This document shows positions 1 to 10,663 of a DNA stretch of 64,000 nucleotides, one piece after another. The stretch lies in assembly GCA_947172415.1 (NCBI GenBank), contig OX359197.1:2480001-2544000 (forward strand), read 5' to 3'. The position numbers and the translations under genes are program-made. How positions within the stretch are numbered: the stretch's first letter is position 1; the number at the start of each line of letters is the position of its first letter. This DNA comes from Chondrosia reniformis (lineage: Eukaryota > Porifera > Demospongiae > Chondrillida > Chondrillidae). Below the pieces are notes generated by a model. The model saw only the letters and a list, made by a program, of their open reading frames with translations, was not told the origin of the DNA and searched no databases.

Positions 1-1244
1 CATTGGCAGCATCAAGGATACAGCGGTGGGCTACATTCTCTTCACTTATAATTATCAGATTCAGTTCCGGAATACCTTCCAGCACTGCAATGCGGATACT
101 TTATACAGACTTCCACTTACTACAGAGCTTGGAGGAGAGGAGACCATGGAGGCCACAGAAGCGGCGTGCTTTCACATTGGTCAGATCAATGCACTCCTAG
201 TGACAGCAATGCAAATAGAGAATGAAACCAGGAAAAATGTCATATTGAGCAAAATCTTACAGTATGTTAGGAAAGGGTGGCCAGGAAAAGACAAGTTGTC
301 ACAGGATTTTCAGCCCTACCTAACACGTCAAGCCAGCACAACCTTGGCAGAGGATACGCATGGATTTTACGGGACCCTTCCAGGGCAAGATGTTCTTTTT
401 ATTGATAGACGCACATGCAAAGTGGCCTGAAATCGTGGAAATATCATCTACAACAGCTACTAAAATAATAGATGTCTTACGCCATCTCTTCGCAGCATAC
501 CGTCTTCCAGAACAGCTCGTTTCTGATAATGGACCTCAGTTTGTCTCAGAGGAGTTTGCAACTTTTATGAAAAAGGTTAAACACATCAGAGTGGCACCTT
601 ATCACCCAGCTTCTAATGGTGCTGTGGAAAGACTAGTCCAGACCTTTAAGCAAACAATGAGGGCTGTGACGGATAATGGTTTGTTGTCTCAGCACAATCT
701 GAACAACTTCTTGATGACTTATCGAACCACTCCTCATAGCACTACTGGGAAGACTCCTTCACAACTCTTCTTAGGGAGACACATACGTAACAGATTCAGT
801 CTGTTAATGCCTGATGCTGCAAGTGGTGTGAGAGATCGCCAGGCTGAGCAAAAGAATCATCATGATGTTCGGGCCAGAGAACGGGAGTTGCCCTTGGGTT
901 CTACGGTTACCATTAAGGATTCCAAAAATCCATCCCAGTGGCTTCCCGGAGTTGTCGTGAAGCAGCGGGGTCCTGTGTCGAACTTGGTCAAGTTAAATAC
1001 TGGTTAAGTTTGGAGGAAGCATTTAAACCAAATTAGGCAGGTTGGCAATGATTCCAGTGAGAGTGAAATTGCAACTAGCCCAGTGATATCACAGGAGCCA
1101 ACGTCCTCATTGAGTGGCATTTCAGGTCCAGTTGATGGAATGAGGACTAATGTTACTGACACTTCTAGCCGTGAGAACACTGCTGTTGAAGTTCAGAGAT
1201 ATCCGCTTAGAGAGCGTAAGCCTGTGGACAAGCTTACTTATTAG
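1..1244 (+). pseudogene. Ty3/gypsy pol 3' part (RNase H end, integrase), broken
   Basis: Retrotransposon polyprotein entering from the left edge. Positions 1-130 give the end of an RNase H/connection region in two frames. From 360 the integrase core is read: a first Asp in LLIDAHAKW, a second in LVSDNGPQF about 60 residues later, and the Glu in NGAVERLVQ, which is the D,D-35-E set of retroviral-type integrases. The C-terminal tail ends in a basic RYPLRERKP stretch typical of gypsy elements, with the natural stop at 1242-1244. Damage: the frame changes near 330-360, where the H2C2 zinc-binding part is missing (LTRQ is followed almost directly by the core), and an in-frame TAA lies at 1005-1007. 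A dead copy; the family call is confident, the clade is not assigned. Confidence 0.85.
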
Positions 1245-1303
1245 GTAGACTCACCTTATTGTCCGTTATTGTGCACACACTTTTTCTTTGTCCTCTTCGG
1301 ATT

Positions 1304-1509
1304 TAGAGGAGAGGAGTGTACTGTATGCTTAGTTAATTGTTATAAACTGATTGCTGAAACTAGTGAAAACCAGTTGTAACACGTGTGTGTATGTGGTTTA
1401 TATAGAAGGGCTATTGTATTGTTTTTGTTATTAAATGGAGAATTGAAGTTCAAGTGTTTTACTTAGCTAGTGAAGTTTGCTCGATTATTAGAACCCATAG
1501 AACATTACA
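1304..1509 (+). repeat. Polypurine tract and putative 3' LTR of the gypsy element
   Basis: About 60 bp after the pol stop there is a purine run (1304-1316, tagaggagaggag) followed at once by TGTA, the expected order of polypurine tract and 3' LTR. The LTR would start at 1317 and could end at the TACA at 1506-1509, about 193 bp. The right end is a guess because the 5' LTR lies outside the window. Confidence 0.5.
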
Positions 1510-1644
1510 CACACAGATAAAAATTGCAGTCCAAATGACGAATTATTTTCTTGTTCTTCTTTTAGTCGTTTGACACTTATTGGATTTATAAATTTCGGCA
1601 AAGGTAGTTTAGAGACCTCTTCAGCAAAGAAAGTTAAAAATGTA

Positions 1645-4142
1645 GGGTAAATCGTCCTAATTTGGGACACGTCCTAATTTGGGACATTTTGAACAAAATC
1701 GTAAAACGTCGGGCTCAGAAAGAACGCATGATGTTGCTAAGCATGTCAAATTGTTCCTTAGTTTATGCTCCTTACGCAGACATTTAGAGTAAAATTGTGG
1801 CTCGCGTCTCTTCAGCGCAAATCGCCGTTGACTCTCCTGCGGTAGCACTAAAACTTATGATTTAGCGATGAAACTTTGCTGTAATACCTGTTTAGAGAAC
1901 GCACTACAATTGTTAGCACATGAAACATTACCTTAGTGCTTGTTCACTTCAATGATGCCAGCTACAGGATAGTGGCTTGCTTCTCCCGGGCAAAAATCGC
2001 TCATTAACTTTGAAGTCTTCACCCGAGACAAGTCGCCGGGGGCGCGTAAACTCCAAACTAACACTTGCAAGGCGTTTGCAGTAATTATAATCTTACAATG
2101 CAAAAAATAAGTGATAGAAAGTGATTACGTTATATGACCGGATGCGTGATTCGAATACAGAATGTCAAAGAAGGAGAGCTTGCAAGCTGCACTGCGCGAA
2201 ATTCAGCAAAAGAAACAAGGTGTGTCGGTGAGATCTGTGGCCAAAAAGTATGGTGTTCCTCCCTCCACCTTACACCGTCATGTACAAGCAGAAAGCAACA
2301 TCGGTGCTGGCCAATCAACTGTGTTGTTACCTGCAGAAGAGAAGGAGATAGTTTACTCATGCCAGGTATTACAGGAGATGGGCTTTGGGATGACTAGGGA
2401 GATGGTAGGTGCCATTGTTGTCGACTACCTCACCACTGTTGGGAAAGACAACCCATTCCATGGACAGCCAGGCTTCAAGTGGTGGAAGGGCTTTCAAAAG
2501 AGATTCCCTCAACTGGTGGATCGGAAGCCCCAACATTTACCCAAACATCGGGCAATTGCTGCCAATGAATCAACCATTCACTGCTTCATTGGCAAGGTCA
2601 GGGATTCGCTACAGGAAATTGAAGATTACAGACAAACATGACTTTGGAGACAGGCTTTGGAACTGTGATGAGAGTGGGGTATGCACTTCAGTTGTATCCA
2701 GCATGGTGCTTGCAAGGAGAGGTGCGAAATGGGTCCACGAGAAAACAGGTGGATCTGGATGTGAGATCACTACCATCCATGTGGGTGGATCAGCATCGGA
2801 AAGACGCCTGCCTCCATTTCTTGTGTACAAGGGGAAACATTTGTATTCTTCTTAGACAAAAGGAGGCCCTGTAGGTTCAGCATACTCCGTCAGTGAGAGC
2901 GGCTGGATGGAGAAGGCCAACTTCCTTAGTTGGTTCCTGAAAGTGTTCGTGCCGTCTGTACGAGAAATTCTGGACCCAGGTCCAGTTGTGCTTATTTTTG
3001 ATGGTCACCACTCACACATGAGTATAAAGTTGCTGGAAAAGGCAAAGTCAATCAATATTCACCTCATCTGCCTGCCAGCACACACCTCGCACGTACGCCA
3101 GCCCTTGGATGTCGGGGTCTTTGGTCCAATGAAGGCAACTTGGAGGAGCGTGCTCAAGGAGTACAAGACTAAGACAAGAGCAGCCAATGTTACGAAGGAA
3201 GTTTTTCTATCGCTTCTCAATCAGCTGTGAGCCAAATCCACCTGTCCAGATCATATTAAAGCAGGCTTCCAAACAAGTGGCCTGTTTCCACTCAATCCTG
3301 CAGCCATTCCTCAGTACAAGATTGCTCCATCTATTGCAGTTCTGAGCGATGACAGAAGTGCCTCTACAACAGTGATGGAAACTCCCTTGCGTACTGAGCT
3401 AAGACACTTCTTTGCAAAGCGTCTGCAGCCATCTCAAGATCCTCCAAAAGCCAAGAGAAAGAGGATACAAATGCATGTAGAAGGTGAGGCACTGACTAAT
3501 GATGAAGTAATGGATTTGATGAAAAAGCAGCAAGAGGAGAAAGAGGCAAAAAAGAAGAGAACAGAGAAGAAAGGGAGGGACAAGGGCAAGCAAAGGCAGA
3601 AGGCTCGTCCAAGAAAGGAAACTCAGACAGCTCAGTTGCCTGAAAGCAGTGACGACGACACTAGCCATTGTTTCAAGTGTGGTGGTGTATACCTTGACAC
3701 AGAGGGGCATGAATGGGTTGGCTGCGACAGTTGCTACAGATGGTTTCACTTCAAATGCGCAGGATTCAAAAGGCTACCCAAGGAAGCAGAACAGTTTGTA
3801 TGCCACATATGTCAAAATTAACATTCTAAACTTACAACCATGTTTTTCCAACAATCTTTATCCCACCAATGTATAAAATATCACCATATCAATCTTCCCG
3901 GACTTGCACAGCTCGCAACATCCATTTTTAGTCACGTGTCCCAAATTAGGCAATCATGCGGTTTATACCCGTTCGCGTTACGGTGCTCCGTTTGTCTTCG
4001 AGAAGCAGTCAGTCTGCAAGCGGCGTCGGCTGCAAAACGTCTGTGCCCCAAAGCTTGTTTTGGAGCCCTTTTGTCTTCTGTTGTGTCGCTATTCTAGTAC
4101 AACAGAATATGAAAGTGTGTCCCAAATTAGGACGGTTTACCT
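1645..4142 (+). mobile_element. pogo/Tigger-like DNA transposon, full length, TA target site
   Basis: The ends are near-perfect 26-bp inverted repeats: 1645-1670 begins gggtaaatcgtcc and 4117-4142 ends ggacggtttacct, and both continue into taatttgggacac. Each end abuts a TA (1643-1644 and 4143-4144), the target duplication of Tc1/mariner-superfamily elements. The word cctaatttgggaca is repeated directly inside the left end (1671-1686) and inverted inside the right end (3937-3953), giving subterminal repeats that could bind the transposase. The only gene inside is the transposase at 2162-3821. Confidence 0.9.
2162..3821 (+). pseudogene. pogo-type transposase with C-terminal PHD finger, 1 frameshift and 2 stops
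   Basis: The start ATG at 2162 opens an N-terminal psq-type helix-turn-helix (VRSVAKKYGVPPSTLHRHV) followed by a CENP-B-like region (FKWWKGFQKRFP). The DDE_1 core follows: first Asp in WNCDESGV, second in VLIFDGHHSH, third in HVRQPLDVGVFG, i.e. DDxD as in pogo. After a lysine/glutamate-rich linker the last ~50 residues form a C4HC3 PHD finger (CFKC, CDSC, HFKC, CHIC). The frame shifts near 2630, and in-frame stops lie at 2853-2855 and 3228-3230. The PHD finger is intact in sequence; such fingers read histone tails in other proteins, so a chromatin-targeting role is possible but inferred. Inactive copy. Confidence 0.85.
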
Positions 4143-4239
4143 TAAGTTAAAAATGTAACTTAAAAAGGTTAAAAGAGGTAGTTTTTAAACTTGTGGCTTA
4201 TGATCTTTTAGGGGGGGTGCATTTACATATGCGCTCAGT

Positions 4240-5340
4240 TATTAAAAGGTGTAGTATGTTAGTCAGGACTAAATTACAGGCAATAAAGCTGCTTCCTCAA
4301 TTTGGCAAATCAGCTAGGGGAGGTTCTACTGTATATAGTACTTCACATTGGTACTTTCACATTAGTCTGACTCCAGGAAAATGCCCATCATGTTATTTAT
4401 TTGACCAGGCATTTTTGCAAACTGATGTCCTTGTAATAGAGCAAGGATATCGATTCTTTCTAACTGCATCGATCTTATCTTTTGAAAGGATCACCTCTCG
4501 ACTTTTAGAGCATCTGAAGATGCAGTTTTTTTGTTCCTTCGTTGTCAGATGTTTTCACACTGAGGGACTTCTTCAGCGACTGCAAAGACGATCCTTTCAA
4601 AAGAGAAATCCTTGTAAATATGTTCAAAGGATTTGGAGCAGAACACATGATAGTAGACAATTTGATTCTGCGAGATTAGGAATAGACAGGATATCCTGTG
4701 AAATCTTAAGCTTCTGCATCCTCAAACATTTTCAGGACACCATATTGCATTGCGTGGTGAATACATCTTCATCTACTACTGGGACAATGGATTTTTGGAG
4801 ATTGAATAATATATTATGGCTTCATTTACCACTAATGATATACAATGCTGGGAAAAGCTTGAGGATGCACAAAAGAGGAGTTCCCTTTTACATTTTACAT
4901 TATAGCACCCTACCAGTCTTAGGAGACGGAAGCGGAATCTTCATTTTAGAGAGGATACAAAATATAAGTAGTGATACAACATGTTATGATTGCACTTGTA
5001 CAGATTCATTGAACAGAACAACAATTATATCCTTTGGAGGAGGAGCATATGGATTTCATTTCATACAAGATCTGTACAGAACGATATTGCTGTGGTAGCT
5101 AGATAACTCATATTATTATACAGTGGGTAGTGATTCATTAGACGTCATCTGCCAGACACCCCCATGTAAACTCGAAATATTTGCTGGTTCCTATTAGATG
5201 TCCAGTTAACCAGTTCCAGTCAACTCTAGTATGCTGTCAATTTTTCATATCTCATAGAAAAGTTTTTGGACAATCTTTAAGTTACATAGTATTAGTAAAG
5301 GTGGTTTCTAAATCCCTTTCACTGGTTCAATATAATATAC
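4240..5340 (+). repeat. Dispersed repeat R1, copy A
   Basis: This stretch aligns by eye with 15888-16720 and, in its second half, with 21011-21790. Shared landmarks include gtttggagcagaacacatga-like text at 4627, and the acgatattgctgtgg / tagataact stretch at 5085. A 301-codon open frame covers most of copy A, but the other copies break that frame many times, so it is not treated as a gene. It holds an inner pair around 4480-4600 of opposing ttttgaaaggatc words, also present in copy B. Copy A stops matching near 5340. The nature of the element is unknown. Confidence 0.7.
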
Positions 5341-5389
5341 GCAGGTAGAACATGTGCAAAGTGCACAAAAATAGGTGTTTGTTGGTTTA

Positions 5390-6115
5390 AAAGAATTTGT
5401 TTATATAAGAGGGTCTCACATTTAAATGTGTAGGTTGGTCATGCCCAAGGTACGTGATTTGATTGATGATTCGTTTTGACGACTATAATTATTAAAGTAC
5501 AGATATGTTGTTTAATCTTTTGCTTCTTGGGCGATAAGTTTTACTTGCAACGGATGGCTTAAACAACTTGCTGATCGATCGAATTTCCAAATCAAATGTC
5601 AAAAATAGGTTTTGTATTCAATGACATCATAATTACTTTGTGATCTCAATATGACTTGGGCTTTAGCAACAATCTTTTATACCTCTTAACTTGTTCTCAA
5701 AATGCAGTCAGGTAAATGAAGACTTAGCGCTCCAAAAGTTTAATGGCTTCTTAATCAAAGTGAGACAAAATTTCACCGAGGCACTTTGTGATAGCTACTT
5801 TCATTGCTGATATGTGCACGAAATTGTTTAAAATTCCTTTAAAATTATTAAAAGCGGCACATTCTCAATAATGAATTGGAATTTTAAGAGGCACCTCGGT
5901 GAAAAGTTAGATACCTTTGTTAGACGTCTGGTGATGCTATATATAATTATGACTTTTAACCTTTGTTTTCATGAACACATTTTCGATTAAACATTTTTTA
6001 ATGTCCAAATAAATCTTTTTGTTTTCCATGGGTGATTTATGAGGAAGTTATCCGTCAAATATTGAAATAGATAATTTCAAAAGTTATTAGTTCAATTTTG
6101 ATCTTCTGACACCGA
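5390..6115 (+). repeat. Dispersed diverged repeat R2, copy A
   Basis: Matches 13650-14280 in the same order: an opening ggtttaaaagaatttg with a ggtcatg block, a gacatcataattac/tgtga block, and a caaaatttcaccg block followed by gatatgtgca, ending near ctgacacc. Identity by eye is moderate with many gaps. No coding potential is seen. It contains two facing words, taaaattcc and ggaattttaa (5840-5890), that could pair. Confidence 0.45.
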
Positions 6116-7860
6116 ATAGAAGTGGAGATAATTAAGGTAAACTATGCAAACATTTTATGGCAGCCATTTTAATTTTGGCTGCAATTTGCACAAGGTCTAC
6201 CTGAGCATATTATATATAAGGTTATTAACATGAAGTCATATGTTAACATAATTTCTGAAAACAATATGGCGCCCCTAAAATATGTACCTTTGAAGTGTGT
6301 AGAATTTTACACGGATACCGTAGAGGTAGGGTGTAGGATGGTCGTATCTCTGCCTAGCTGTAAATATCTACCGATACAGCAACTGTATTTTTGTAAAACA
6401 TAATATGGTAGATATAGGAAAGTGAACGTTCATTCCTGTCATGAACACTTTGCAAGCAGCCTCGAACTCCTGTACTGGCCTATAATGAAGATGGTGTAAG
6501 TATTGTAGGCCTTGCTGACATTGTATATAGGAACAAAGTTCGAGAATGAATGGTGCTAGAATCATGTAGGAAAGACAAATTGCCGGTGACCCAGAGGAGA
6601 AATTGTCATTCTTAGTTAATCTAGGGCTTATTGTTTAAATATGTATCATAAAATCATTTTTTTAAGTTTCAAACCGATATGATCAATATTCAGGGGGATA
6701 TGGGCCTTTTAAATGTTTAGTATGCCATAGAAAGACAGAGTATTACACAAAATTGGTTCCATATACGTAGTTACAAATAAAATGGCGGCATCTTTACGGA
6801 TATATTTAACTCAATAGTTTGTCAAAGTTTGAGGATTAAAATAGACTATAACTTTAGAAATGAAGTATCCATAAACATAAATAACCTTTGTTAGTAAATT
6901 TATAGTTTCAAATCTAAAATAAAGCAACTTTTAACGTTGAACCACTAAAGTGTCCAACGTCCGGAAACGGTATTGCAAAAAATCGTAACGTGAACGGTGA
7001 AGGGTTAAATTACTATACTAGAAATATATTACACTGTAGGGAAAGCCTCCACCATTAGGTTTGCCTAAAGCTTCTATGTCTACTCCTACAAGGCTGCAAG
7101 GACACTTGTAGGTTTTTATGATTTAAACACAAATCGAAAATAGAATAGAAGACAAAGTGGGTGCAAAAGTGGAAGTAGAAGAGAAGTATAGGAAGGAGAA
7201 AGAGGAAGCAACTGGAACAATTATAGATATAGCAGAAATTGACGAAACCCAGAAGACATCAGAAGCTAAAGCTAATGGATAGGAAAAGACATCAGGGAAC
7301 CAAAGGGAACAGTAGCAAAACTCACCTATGGATTGAAACATAATACATGCGGTACAGACCAAAGGGAACGCTTATATACACTTGCAAGATTCGAGTGTGA
7401 GTCACTCAAAAACTTGAGTGGTAGTATAGTTGAATAACTGGATATAGTCTCGATTCCCAAATGGTACTTTCAAGGGACTATAAGAAGTGTAAATAGACGT
7501 GTCTGTATCTGGTGAAATTCCTTAAACACCACTCAATTATCGAGGTATGTCTTGAAACACCACTCGATGCAGTGAAAAATACTTTGAACAGCATTCGATA
7601 TGACGAGAAATGCTTCGATCTCCACTACATGCGGAAAGTAAATCATGGGGGAAAATCTTTAAAAATAGAACGAGACCAACACCTATACACCATAGGTGAG
7701 AACATTCTGAATCAGATCAAGAAGAGACACCACTATGCCAGGATTATCTCCTCACGTTAGACATTGTGTAATTTTTCCGGCCAGTAGTAACAATTCCTAT
7801 CGCCAAATTCCGGCAAAATTAGCTTAAGAATTGATGGAAGTATCGATTTCTGCAATATCT
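6116..7860. other. AT-rich intergenic stretch, no recognised gene
   Basis: Nothing here is assignable. A 6368-6565 minus frame and a 7123-7362 minus frame lack known motifs. The 82-codon plus frame at 7512-7760 has a protein-like composition and may be the decayed N-terminal side of the Tc1 remnant that follows, but no motif supports this. Confidence 0.5.
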
Positions 7861-7869
7861 GAATTGACA

Positions 7870-8410
7870 AAAAGTATGAGAAGACTAATTCCATTGAAGA
7901 CATCCAAAGAAGTGGAATGCAACAGTTACTGAATGATGATTAAAAGAATATGCTGGATGAGTGGCTTTGTGAAGATGACGTGTTGTCCACAATTGATTTA
8001 CAAAGACTGTTCTGGAAGAAAAATGAGCAATTTCTCAGTACATTAACAATCCAAAGGACAGTAAAGGCAAAACTATAAATTGGATCTGTTCTACTCCATG
8101 ATAATGTTAGATAATAAGGGATAAAATCAAAGATAAAAGACATTTTGCTAGAAATGTTTAGAAACCCAAGATAATTATTTCAGTGATGTGGTTTTCACAG
8201 AAAAAAGTACTGCGCAACTATCCAGGTGTAATTCAAAGTACTGATACAAAAGAGTACCTTCAACGTCTGAACCCAAAACCAAAATATCCCTTGAAAGTGC
8301 AGATATATGCATGGGCAGGCCTATGAAAGGAAGGACAAACTGATATTGTCATCTTTATGGGCAATATGCTTATGATGCTGATATATATATTGTTTATGTA
8401 AAAGGACAAA
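7870..8410 (+). pseudogene. Tc1-like transposase remnant
   Basis: Reading across frames from 7940 gives a DNA-binding-domain tail (DEWLCEDD, IDLQRLFWKKNE), and from 8190 the first catalytic block (SDVVFTEKSTAQL, equivalent to the usual TDES) followed by a PKYPLKV / WAGL block and VIFMGNM. These match, in order, the same blocks of the better preserved Tc1 copy at 54358-55308. Many stops and frameshifts; the second half of the catalytic domain is missing. Strongly decayed. Confidence 0.65.
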
Positions 8411-8469
8411 TGAGAAGATTGACAGGTGTATTGAATTAGCAAATTTTCGTGGCTCCCACTCCTGCAGCA

Positions 8470-8600
8470 GCCTCCACTGCAGGAGCAACCTCCACTGCAG
8501 GAGCAACCTCCACAGCAGGCAGAACCTCCACAGCAGGCACAGCCTCCACTGCAAGAGAAGCCACCACTACAGGAACAGCCTCCACAACAGCAGCAGCAGA
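8470..8600 (+). repeat. 18-bp tandem repeat (cctccactgcaggagcaa type)
   Basis: Seven to eight degenerate 18-bp units. As the period is a multiple of three, each frame gives a six-residue repeat: PPLQEQ-like in one plus frame, STAGAT-like in another, and a Cys/Gly-rich run on the minus strand. No start, motif or splice context picks one frame, so it is annotated as a minisatellite; a former proline/glutamine-rich coding region is possible. Confidence 0.75.
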
Positions 8601-9064
8601 CTCCACAGACCATTTGCAATTGCACCAATTAGTGTTAAGTTTTCAGAGTTATCATTAACAGAAAAACAAAGGGATAGGCTCGACACGAAAAGGTATATGA
8701 AAGTACTCCAAGTTAAGGACTGAATGAAAGCTTGGTGTGCTAGGGTACAATTAGCAAGAGAGTCTACTTTAGGAGATAAATGAGAAAATGCACCTATATA
8801 TAAGAGGTTAGAATAATCTTCCACAATATGAACTAAACTTTGACAAGTTGGAGTTGCCCAAAAGAATTCAAAAATGGGTGATAGTGCTAGAGTCACTGCC
8901 CCAGGCCTGCAAATGGTTCAGAAATATTCAACCATTAAGAACAAATGTTCTAAGAGTATAAGCTATATAAGCTACAAAGATCTTTAATGTTAGTAACGAG
9001 TTGCACTTCCATTGCACTCAATCACTTTAGAGTTGATTTTTTAGATACTTACATAATGCTGAGA
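8601..9064. other. Intergenic stretch, nothing recognised
   Basis: No repeat copy, inverted repeat or coding motif was found. A 109-codon minus frame (8567-8896) overlaps the tandem repeat and has no recognised motif. Confidence 0.4.
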
Positions 9065-9242
9065 CTTTATATACAAGTAAATTAAAAACATATACAAAAA
9101 TGATGTTTAAAATAGGAATAGCAGTGTTCACTTATACATCTGCAAAAAGTATCGACACAAGACAGTGATTATGTGATAAGGATAATCATACAGAAGGTGC
9201 AGGGTACAGCTCACAAATATACTATATAGAATATCTATAGCT

Positions 9243-9996
9243 GCACAAACCTACGCCTCGTCAATGGCAAAGTGCAAATTTGTCCCCTAGTCAATCTAAA
9301 TCTTTTCTTTTTTTGATAACCCACCAACAGAACGTATGAGCTATTGTTTAATCTTCTGGGTGGAAAGGACACAACATTGACCATGAAGAAATCCACTATA
9401 TTGGAACTGGGTGATGCTCAGAAAGACCAGAAAATTATATTAAAGTGGTGTAAGTCCATCTTAAAGAAGTGGTAGAAAAGGAAGGGAACTTTTGAACCAG
9501 CAGAACCTCACAGAATCCTTAGGAGCAACAGCGAGTAAGCCTTTAAAAGAAAAGAATAGCAAACTCTAAGTGAATTAAAACCAAAGAGAAAAAGATCCAA
9601 GGCTGGCAGAGAAGAGACTGACAAGAGAGATAGAAGAAAAAATAGTTGAGATTTTAAAAGCTTTGACTCAACCTCAATATGAAGCTATATATTGGGCACA
9701 ATTGACTCCTGTTAAGTTTGTAGACTAGTGATTCCATTTTCACTATAAGTGGTACCAGAAGTAATGAAAGAATTATTTCTGTAGCCTCATAAATGGAAGA
9801 TCTAATGTCACTAGCAGTCATAAAACACTTGGTACATTGTCCTTTATACGTATACTCAAATAATAGCTGTAATATTCAACACTTACCTTTATTTAGCTGT
9901 TACTTTAATCATTTGAGAATAAAAGAAATTTTGGCTTAATGCATACAGAATACAGTGCTGAAAATAACAGTCTGTCATAGGTACATTTCTGAGCAA
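9243..9996 (+). repeat. Repeat R3, copy 1, with decayed lysine-rich ORF
   Basis: Aligns over about 750 bp with the reverse complement of 61213-61975. It carries the same lysine-rich reading frame as copy 2 (GDAQKDQKI, then PKRKRSKAG) but with several stops. The far end has cagtgctgaaaataacagtc (9953-9972), a word like the inverted-repeat ends of Tc1-type elements. It lies inside foldback copy E5. Confidence 0.7.
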
Positions 9997-10362
9997 AAAA
10001 GCAGTAGAGTTACTTGTTTGAAATTGATTTGAGAGTATTCTTGGCAAAAATCTCGAAATAACATCTTAAACATGAGAAATTTGCGGAAAACCATGATTTC
10101 TTATATTAAAATGGCATCAAAGAAGACCACAATTTTCTCTTTTCAGAATTAACATGCTTATTGTAGAGCACATTCAGACTTAGGCCGGTCTATACCCTAG
10201 TTCGGAAATATTTATGAAAAATCTAAGATACCATTTTCCTACATGCTATATGCCTATTCTGTAAAAAGAGCCTATAGGGGAACTCAACCTAAAGAGAGCT
10301 TGAGATGAAGATACAGGAGTCTTTTCTTCCTTCTTTTCCCTTCTTTCATCTTCTTCTCCACT

Positions 10363-10408
10363 GGGTCAGACAGCCGTTTCTGGGAAATCCACCCTTCATC
10401 AGTGATCC
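10363..10408 (-). ncRNA. Hammerhead-ribozyme-like motif in the Naiad element
   Basis: On the minus strand: CTGATGA (10402-10396), a GGG/CCC stem, GAAA (10380-10377), a two-pair stem III AC-GGCT-GT, then C (10369) as the expected cleavage base. Flanking GGATCA and TGACCC can pair as stem I with one mismatch. This is the tiny-stem-III form known from Penelope-like elements. The first stem II pair is A/A, and stem II looks shortened by about three bases, so activity is doubtful. Confidence 0.55.
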
Positions 10409-10663
10409 TGGGAGTCTTTGTCTTTTTCTTTATCTTGATCTTCTGTGAATCCTTGGCTCTCTATGCTAAATCTAGGGGCCTTATATACACTATTTTGGCG
10501 CTAAAAGTTAAATTAGGTGTTAACTAAGACACATGATGAAATTTAATTTTATGAAAGGAATGTAGGTCCAATTAACTTTTATTAATTAATTATAAATCTA
10601 TTAGTAATCTTGCTTGTACAGGTAAAACAGACTCAGCACAACTATAGACATAAGTAGGACATA

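Noticed and set aside
1657..1848. Minus ORF starting in the transposon's left end
   Set aside because: Runs through the inverted and subterminal repeats of the pogo-like element; no motif.
4193..5098. 301-codon open frame, the longest after the transposases
   Set aside because: It lies in repeat R1. The other copies (15888-16720, 21011-21560) break the frame repeatedly and differences do not favour silent positions, and no domain was recognised.
8260..8628. Minus-strand Cys/Gly-rich ORF
   Set aside because: Its unusual composition comes from the antisense of the 18-bp tandem repeat at 8470-8600; the flanking parts have no motif.
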